From: JANOYJ01 sp963792485
GTDB lineage: Bacteria; Pseudomonadota; Alphaproteobacteria; Rhizobiales; Rhizobiaceae
DNA: 64,000 nt
Assembly (NCBI GenBank): GCA_963792485.1
Contig: CAWBWL010000013.1
Location: forward strand, 332,356 to 396,355
Reading direction: 5' to 3'
The translations under genes and the position numbers were made by a program. The notes beneath the pieces were generated by a model. That model saw nothing but the letters and a program-made list of their open reading frames with translations, was not told where the DNA came from and did not search any database. Position 1 is the first letter of the stretch; each line of letters begins with the position of its first letter. This document shows, piece by piece, positions 58,558 through 64,000 of this stretch.

Positions 58558-59799
58558 ATGCGTTATAAGTCAATTGCGGTCGCTTTGGCTGCAAGTGTTT
58601 GCATGTCATTTGGTGTGGCGAATGCCGCTGATCTGGAAGTCACACATTGGTGGACATCAGGCGGCGAAGCTGCTGCGGTCGCTGAATTCGCAAAGGCGGT
58701 TGACGCCTCGGGCGACAAATGGGTTGACGGCGCCATTGCCGGTTCCGGCGACGTTGCCCGCCCAATCATCATCTCGCGCATTCTCGGCGGCAACCCGATG
58801 GGCGCCACACAGCTCAACCCCGGCAAGGACGCCGACGAGCTGATCGCAGCCGGTCTGATGGAGGACATCACAGACGTCGCGACGGCTGGCGACTGGGCCA
58901 ACATCCTGCGTCCGAAGAGCCAGCTTGAAAGCTGCACCAAGGACGGCAAGGTCTATTGCGTTCCGGTGAACCTGCACTCCGCACAGTGGATGTGGACCAA
59001 CCGCAAGGTTTACGAAGACGCAGGCATTGCTCCCCCGCAGAATTGGGATGAGTTCGTGGCCGCCGCCCCGAAGCTCCAGGAAAAGGGCATTCAGCCTCTG
59101 TCGCTCGCACAGGGCTGGCCAGTTGGCCTTCTGGTGAACGACGTGCTTGTGGCGCTCGCTGGCGTTGACAATTTCGTCAAGGTCTACAAGGACCGCGACA
59201 CAGCGCTCGCTTCCGGACCGGAATTCGGCAAAGTCTTCGAAGCGCTTGCCGCCGTCCGTCAGTTTGTGCCTGCCGACAAGATGGTTCCGCAGTGGAACGA
59301 AGCTGTTGCGCTGGTTATCCAGGGCAAAGCCGGCGCTAACATCATGGGTGACTGGGCCGGCGGTGAATTCGCTGTTGCCAATCTCGTTGCCGGCAAGGAC
59401 TATGACTGCCTGCCGGGCCTGGGTGTGACACCGGTTCTGAACACCGGCGGTGATGTCTTCTACTTCCCGAAGAACAAGGACCCGAAGGTCACGGAAGCCC
59501 AGAAGAAGATGGCCGCCACGTTGGTGACCAAGGAAGTCCAGGTTGCGTTCAACCTGAAAAAGGGTTCGCTCCCGATGCGCGCTGACGTCGATCTGTCCGC
59601 CGCCAATGACTGCATGAAGAAGGGCCTTGCCATTCTCGACGGTTCAACGGCTGTGTTCCCGAACGACATTCAGATGATTGACCGCGACTCCCTGAACCAG
59701 ATCAACGATCTGTTCACGTCTTTCATGGCTGATCCGAAACTGACCGCTGCGGACACGCAGGCCAAGTTTGTGGAGATCATCAAGAACGCTCCGAAGTAA
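58558..59799 (+). CDS. Sugar ABC transporter substrate-binding protein (CUT1)
   Basis: This is a 413-residue periplasmic binding protein with a signal peptide ending near VANAAD and an AAGGGAGGAA ribosome site. EVTHWWTSGGEAAAVAEF at the mature start, QWMWTNRKVYEDAGI and GDWAGGEFA match glucose/mannose-type CUT1 binding proteins. It is followed by a hairpin that may retain extra binding-protein mRNA, then two permeases and an ATPase. A hexose ligand is inferred. Confidence 0.9.
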   Translation: MRYKSIAVALAASVCMSFGVANAADLEVTHWWTSGGEAAAVAEFAKAVDASGDKWVDGAIAGSGDVARPIIISRILGGNPMGATQLNPGKDADELIAAGLMEDITDVATAGDWANILRPKSQLESCTKDGKVYCVPVNLHSAQWMWTNRKVYEDAGIAPPQNWDEFVAAAPKLQEKGIQPLSLAQGWPVGLLVNDVLVALAGVDNFVKVYKDRDTALASGPEFGKVFEALAAVRQFVPADKMVPQWNEAVALVIQGKAGANIMGDWAGGEFAVANLVAGKDYDCLPGLGVTPVLNTGGDVFYFPKNKDPKVTEAQKKMAATLVTKEVQVAFNLKKGSLPMRADVDLSAANDCMKKGLAILDGSTAVFPNDIQMIDRDSLNQINDLFTSFMADPKLTAADTQAKFVEIIKNAPK

Positions 59800-59824
59800 G
59801 ACTTCAGGCTGATCTGTCAATATT

Positions 59825-59852
59825 GCGCCCCCCGCCCTGCGGTGGGGGGTGC
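59825..59852 (+). promoter_or_regulatory. Stem-loop between binding-protein and permease genes
   Basis: GCGCCCCCCGCC-ctgc-GGTGGGGGGTGC forms a 12-pair stem with G-U pairs, followed by TTTC. This position is typical for hairpins that raise binding-protein mRNA over permease mRNA by partial termination or by blocking 3' decay. Confidence 0.65.
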
Positions 59853-59965
59853 TTTCATCTCAGTCATTGAAATTTGTGCGCGCGCCGGGCTGCGGGTTTG
59901 GTTGATTTAGATTTTCCCAAATCGCCGCAAGACGCTGCCGACCAGCCGGGGAGTGAATTCAGGCA

Positions 59966-61519
59966 ATGGCCACTGTTTCCATTAATCCGCGCTATGTCTT
60001 CACAATGGACCGCGTGCCAGCGGTTATCATCTATTCATGCGCCGCAGCGCTCGCGTCCTTGCTTGGCCTTTTCACCCATCGGCTGTTTGAGCAAGCCGGG
60101 TGGTTTGTTTCTGCAAGAGACCATGCGGGCGGAAGCGCCCTCGTTCTCGACATTGTCATTTTTACAGTCAAGTTTTTCGCCGCTTTGGCCGCAGTTTACG
60201 CGGTTTCATTGTTTGCAAAACGCGCATTGCAGGGCAGTTTCGAAACCTCGAACATTTCGCACCGCACTCGCGACACGACATTCGCCAGCACGATGGCTGC
60301 AGCATTTCTGTTTGGTTTCATCTGGCCGTCGTGGACCGGGTTCGGCAGTGTCGCCAGCGCGACATTTTTCATAGTTCTGGCGGGCATTGCGCTGACGCTG
60401 CTCGATATCCCGTTCCGCGAATTAAGACACAAGCTGGTTTTCCTGGCTGTCATTTTTGCGCTGTTCCTGACCGTCATGTACTCCGCCGATTCTGAAACCA
60501 TCACTGCTTCCCGGTTCAGCTGGTTCCCCTCGGTGCTTGGTCTGCTGTCCGTTGTTGTGCCGACAAGCCTGGTGGCGTGGTTTGCCCCTTATGAAAACCA
60601 GCAGTCAAAATTCGGCTCGCTGGTCATGATCCTGATTGCGCTGTTCGTATTTGTCGGCGGCACATTGTGGACGGTAATGTTCTCTTTCACATCGATGCGG
60701 GTGCTGCCCTTGTTCACACCTGGAGAGTGGGTCGATAAGTTCATCGGTTTCGCCAACTACACGCGCCTGTTCAACACCAGCCGCTGGATGGACTGTCCTG
60801 CACTCACCCAGATCGGCACTGACGCCTGGCAGCTGAAATGCGCGGGCTCCTTTCCAAACGTTGTCACCTACGCGATATTTTTCATCACAATCGTCATGAC
60901 GCTGGGTTTTATCATCGCCGTTCTGATGGACCAGAAAATCCGCGCCGAGGGCGTGTTCCGCACCATCTATCTCTATCCGTTCGCCCTGTCCTTCATCGTT
61001 ACGGGCCATGTCTGGGCCTGGATTTTCTCGCCTGAATACGGTCTGCAAAAAGCCGTGCGCGCGTGGGGGTGGGAGAGCTTCTCCTTCGGCTGGATCGCCG
61101 ATCAAGATATGGTCATGTATGCCATTGTCATCGCAGGCATCTGGCAGGGCACGGGTTTTGTCATGGCGCTGATGCTGGCGGGCCTGCGCGGCATTGACGA
61201 GGAAATCTGGAAGGCCGCCAGGATTGACGGCATTCCGACCTGGCGCACCTATGTGCAGATCGTGCTGCCGATGATGAAGCCGGTGCTGGTCACCACATTC
61301 GTCTTCGTTGCATCTGGCGCCATCCGCATTTACGACCTTGTGATTGCGATCACCGACGGCGGGCCGGGCGTCTCGTCAGACGTGCCGTCTCGCTACATCT
61401 ACCAGAATTTCACCGCCAATCTCGGCATGTCGCTGGCGGCGTCCACCATCATGCTCCTGTCCATGGCCGTGATCCTGATCCCATGGATACGCCTCGAATT
61501 TGGCAAGAAGGGACAATAG
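59966..61519 (+). CDS. Sugar ABC permease with N-terminal membrane extension
   Basis: This is a 517-residue protein. Residues ~210-517 are a normal MalF/UgpA-type CUT1 permease with the ATPase-coupling EAA loop EEIWKAARIDGIPTWRTYVQ and following ILP. Residues 1-208 form an added block of about six predicted helices (18-38, 59-85, 105-121, 124-146, 154-172, 185-207) not found in usual ~300-residue permeases. The two parts are in one continuous frame. The role of the extension is unknown. Confidence 0.88.
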   Translation: MATVSINPRYVFTMDRVPAVIIYSCAAALASLLGLFTHRLFEQAGWFVSARDHAGGSALVLDIVIFTVKFFAALAAVYAVSLFAKRALQGSFETSNISHRTRDTTFASTMAAAFLFGFIWPSWTGFGSVASATFFIVLAGIALTLLDIPFRELRHKLVFLAVIFALFLTVMYSADSETITASRFSWFPSVLGLLSVVVPTSLVAWFAPYENQQSKFGSLVMILIALFVFVGGTLWTVMFSFTSMRVLPLFTPGEWVDKFIGFANYTRLFNTSRWMDCPALTQIGTDAWQLKCAGSFPNVVTYAIFFITIVMTLGFIIAVLMDQKIRAEGVFRTIYLYPFALSFIVTGHVWAWIFSPEYGLQKAVRAWGWESFSFGWIADQDMVMYAIVIAGIWQGTGFVMALMLAGLRGIDEEIWKAARIDGIPTWRTYVQIVLPMMKPVLVTTFVFVASGAIRIYDLVIAITDGGPGVSSDVPSRYIYQNFTANLGMSLAASTIMLLSMAVILIPWIRLEFGKKGQ

Positions 61520-61521
61520 AA

Positions 61522-62415
61522 ATGGCCATTGCCGCAACATCGCCGTCCGGCCCCAAGCCGAAAAAATTCATCACGCTGCCGCGCTTCATTGTCTATGGCG
61601 TGCTGATCCTGTGCTGCCTGTTCTTCCTGTTCCCGCTCTACATCATGGTCATCACATCGCTGAAAGACCTTGACGCGATCCGCGAGGGCAACCTGTTCAC
61701 GCCGTCGGATAATCTGACGATAGCGCCGTGGATCAAGGCTTGGAGCGAGGCCTGCACCGGGCTCTATTGCGAGGGCATCAAGCCCGGCTTCATCAACTCG
61801 CTGAAGATCACCGTGCCGTCCGTCATTGTGTCGATCACGGTCGCCTGCATCACCGGCTATTCGCTGGCCAACTGGCCGTTCAAATATTCGGAAGGCTTTT
61901 TCACCATCCTGCTGCTTGCGAGCTTCATTCCCTATGTGGTGATGATTTATCCAATCGTCATCATCACGCGCTGGCTGGGCATTTTTTCAACGCTTCCCGC
62001 CGTGGTTCTGGTGCACACGATTTTCGGCCTGCCGCTTCTGACGCTTTTGTTCCGAAACTATTTCGCGTCGCTGCCGCAGGAATTGTTCAAGGCCGCGCGT
62101 GTGGACGGGGCCGGCTACTGGCGCATACTGTTTCAAGTGTTCCTGCCAATGTCCGCTCCGATCCTCACCGTGGCCGTCATTTTGCAGGTCACCGGCATCT
62201 GGAACGACTTCCTGTTCGGCGTCATTTACGCCGGCCCCACCAACTATCCAATGACGGTGCAGCTGAATAACATCGTCAATACGGGGCAGGGCGTGAAGGA
62301 ATACAATGTCGACATGGCGGCGACGATCCTGACCGGCCTCGTGCCGCTCGCCATCTACTTTTTCTCCGGCAAATATTTCGTGCGCGGCATCGCCGCCGGC
62401 GCAGTGAAGGGTTGA
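61522..62415 (+). CDS. Sugar ABC permease, MalG type
   Basis: This 297-residue CUT1 permease has six helices and the EAA motif ELFKAARVDGAGYWRILFQ followed by VFLPMSAP. FRNYFASLPQ precedes it. It starts 3 bases after the first permease. A second heteromeric subunit with the preceding protein is expected, powered by the ATPase that follows. Confidence 0.92.
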   Translation: MAIAATSPSGPKPKKFITLPRFIVYGVLILCCLFFLFPLYIMVITSLKDLDAIREGNLFTPSDNLTIAPWIKAWSEACTGLYCEGIKPGFINSLKITVPSVIVSITVACITGYSLANWPFKYSEGFFTILLLASFIPYVVMIYPIVIITRWLGIFSTLPAVVLVHTIFGLPLLTLLFRNYFASLPQELFKAARVDGAGYWRILFQVFLPMSAPILTVAVILQVTGIWNDFLFGVIYAGPTNYPMTVQLNNIVNTGQGVKEYNVDMAATILTGLVPLAIYFFSGKYFVRGIAAGAVKG

Positions 62416-62419
62416 TTTC

Positions 62420-63529
62420 ATGAACGCACATTCTCCCACTCCCAGCGTGTCAGTGCGGGGCCTTGCGCAGAGCTATGGCGCGGTCAAGGTTCTGCATGCG
62501 CTTGATCTCGACATTGCCGAGGGCGAATTCCTCGTGCTGCTCGGCCCGTCCGGCTGCGGCAAGTCCACGCTCTTGAACTGCATTGCGGGCCTGTTGGAGC
62601 CGTCTGAAGGGCAGGTGTTCATCAAGGGCAAGAATGTCACATGGGAAGAGCCGAAAGACCGTGGCATCGGCATGGTGTTTCAGTCCTATGCGCTTTATCC
62701 GCAGATGACGGTGGAGCGGAATCTCTCTTTCGGCCTGCGCGTGGCCGGCATGGAGGCGGGAGAGATCGACAAGCGCGTCAAGCGCGCCGCGACCATGCTG
62801 CAATTGGAGCCGCTCCTGCAGCGCAAGCCGACGGCGCTTTCCGGCGGCCAGCGCCAGCGTGTCGCCATTGGCCGCGCGCTGGTGCGCGATGTGGACGTGT
62901 TCCTGTTTGACGAGCCGCTGTCCAACCTTGACGCCAAGCTGCGCGCCGAGCTTCGCGTTGAAATCAAGCGGCTGCACCAGACGCTCGGTAACACGATGAT
63001 CTACGTGACGCATGACCAGATCGAGGCGCTGACACTCGCCGACCGCATCGCGGTTATGAAGGGCGGCACGATCCAGCAGCTCGACGAGCCGATGGACATT
63101 TACAACAAGCCGGTCAATCTCTATGTCGCCGGCTTCATCGGCTCGCCGTCGATGAATTTCATCAAGGGCGAATTTGCCGGCAGCGGCAAGGAGGCCAAGC
63201 TGAAGCTTGCTGGCGGCACGCTTGATGTTGCGGACTACAAGAACGACGCGCCCGTCGTTGACGGCACAAAAGTGATCTTCGGCGCGCGGCCGGAGCACAT
63301 GACGCTGAACGGGCGCGACGACAAGGGCTTCTCCGCTCCGCTTGACGCCGAGGTCGAGCTGATTGAGCCGATGGGCTCGGACAGCCTGGTCTGGATCAAG
63401 TTTGCCGGGCAGACGATATCCGTGCGGGTCGAATCCAGCGCGCACTTCACGCCGGGGGAAAAGGTCAAGCTGCGCTTCCGCGTCGGCCTTGCCTCCATTT
63501 TCGACGAAGCCACGGGCGACCGCATTTAG
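62420..63529 (+). CDS. Sugar ABC transporter ATPase (UgpC/MalK type)
   Basis: This 369-residue ATPase has Walker A LGPSGCGKST, signature LSGGQRQRVAIGRAL, Walker B VFLFDEPLSNLDAKL and switch HDQIEALTLADR. The C-terminal ~130 residues are the OB-type regulatory domain of CUT1 ATPases, including GARPEHMTL. It starts 4 bases after the second permease and completes the transporter. Confidence 0.95.
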   Translation: MNAHSPTPSVSVRGLAQSYGAVKVLHALDLDIAEGEFLVLLGPSGCGKSTLLNCIAGLLEPSEGQVFIKGKNVTWEEPKDRGIGMVFQSYALYPQMTVERNLSFGLRVAGMEAGEIDKRVKRAATMLQLEPLLQRKPTALSGGQRQRVAIGRALVRDVDVFLFDEPLSNLDAKLRAELRVEIKRLHQTLGNTMIYVTHDQIEALTLADRIAVMKGGTIQQLDEPMDIYNKPVNLYVAGFIGSPSMNFIKGEFAGSGKEAKLKLAGGTLDVADYKNDAPVVDGTKVIFGARPEHMTLNGRDDKGFSAPLDAEVELIEPMGSDSLVWIKFAGQTISVRVESSAHFTPGEKVKLRFRVGLASIFDEATGDRI

Positions 63530-63601
63530 TCCAGAAGCGCGGCCTGCGCGGGTGACACGGGCCGCGCTGCCAAGCCAAACCTGATCTTCAGGAACCGAGC
63601 C

Positions 63602-64000
63602 ATGAACCGATCCGAAGTCAACGACATCCTTTTGAAGGCCGATGCGTTCATCCGCTCGTTCGGCTACATCATGCCGCCCTTCGCCTATTGGACGCCGGAC
63701 GAAATGAAGGCGAAGACCAAGGGCGGCTCCGGCATCACGGCGCACCGTCTCGGCTGGGACATCACCGATTATGGCCAGGGCAAATTCGGCGAGCTCGGCC
63801 TGTTTCTTTTCACCGTGCGCAATGGCGATGTGAAGGATTTGGCGCATGGGCGCGGCATGCTCTACGCCGAGAAAATCATGATCTCGCGCAAGGATCAGAT
63901 GTCGCCGATGCACCGGCATAATCTGAAGGCCGAGGACATTATCAACCGCGGCGGCGGCAGGCTGGTGCTGGAATTGTTCATGTCCAATCCAGACGGCTCC
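63602..64000 (+). CDS. D-lyxose/D-mannose ketol-isomerase family protein (partial)
   Basis: The ATG at 63602 follows CAGGAA and opens 133 codons to the window edge. The segment IMPPFAYWTPDEM, then KIMISRKDQMSPMHRHNLKAEDIINRGGG (read as SPMHRHNLKAEDI) with paired His for metal binding matches the cupin-fold lyxose isomerase family, which interconverts D-lyxose/D-xylulose and D-mannose/D-fructose. Being the last gene of the sugar ABC operon, it probably processes the imported sugar. Confidence 0.85.
   Translation, partial: MNRSEVNDILLKADAFIRSFGYIMPPFAYWTPDEMKAKTKGGSGITAHRLGWDITDYGQGKFGELGLFLFTVRNGDVKDLAHGRGMLYAEKIMISRKDQMSPMHRHNLKAEDIINRGGGRLVLELFMSNPDGS

Noticed and set aside
62450..63919. 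489-codon minus-strand open frame over the sugar ATPase and isomerase
   Set aside because: Antisense shadow of two genes with clear motifs on the plus strand.

Overview
The window is chromosomal DNA of an alphaproteobacterium, most likely of the order Hyphomicrobiales (Rhizobiales). The evidence is GC-rich coding DNA, an rrn operon of the form 16S - tRNA-Ile - tRNA-Ala - 23S - 5S - tRNA-fMet, a DUF4167 protein, and the gene neighbourhood argJ - parvulin - secA - ptsP - prfA - prmC - DUF4167 - clpB. The organism appears to be a methylotroph or facultative methanol user, because the window carries a lanthanide-type methanol dehydrogenase system and a glutathione-dependent formaldehyde pathway.

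Region 1 (1-7.3 kb, minus strand) is a type VI secretion cargo locus: vgrG, DUF4123 adaptor, toxin and immunity, followed by a second partial round made of a displaced vgrG C-terminal tail, an intact DUF4123 adaptor, an intact toxin and an immunity gene cut by the window edge. About 1 kb (vgrG tail plus adaptor N-terminus) is directly repeated. The module nearest vgrG is full of single-base frameshifts; the distal toxin and adaptor are intact.

Region 2 (7.6-27.1 kb) is housekeeping: lysC, a Flp pilin, a NUDIX enzyme, a GNAT protein, argJ, a parvulin, secA, ptsP, prfA, prmC, DUF4167, clpB, a YjbR protein and an M23 peptidase. Region 3 (27.1-34.4 kb) is a complete rrn operon ending in tRNA-fMet. 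Next to it lies a 1.2 kb islet with one alpha/beta hydrolase gene, closed by a 58-bp partial copy of the tRNA 3' end.

Region 4 (34.4-49.9 kb) is the methanol block: a class III formaldehyde dehydrogenase and Gfa-type protein; a Lut/PQQ-associated ABC transporter with periplasmic partners (DUF3280, binding protein, beta-propeller, small beta protein, ATPase, ABC-2 permease); a cytochrome c; a zinc metallohydrolase and a SoxYZ-like carrier of the quinoprotein relay type; xoxF, xoxG, xoxJ; and a rhodanese-like C-x3-C-W protein. The expected flow is methanol to formaldehyde by XoxF, electrons to XoxG, and formaldehyde to S-hydroxymethylglutathione and then S-formylglutathione. The ABC genes probably handle lanthanide or cofactor supply.

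Region 5 (50-64 kb) holds a frameshifted surface protein gene, a receiver plus GGDEF pair, a haem-binding membrane protein with a PepSY partner, a DedA-like protein, gnd, and a LacI-controlled CUT1 sugar ABC transporter whose first permease has an extra N-terminal membrane domain. A lyxose/mannose isomerase-type gene runs off the end. Two LacI-type palindromes lie between lacI and the transporter.

Everything here is read by eye from the sequence; no database search was run.
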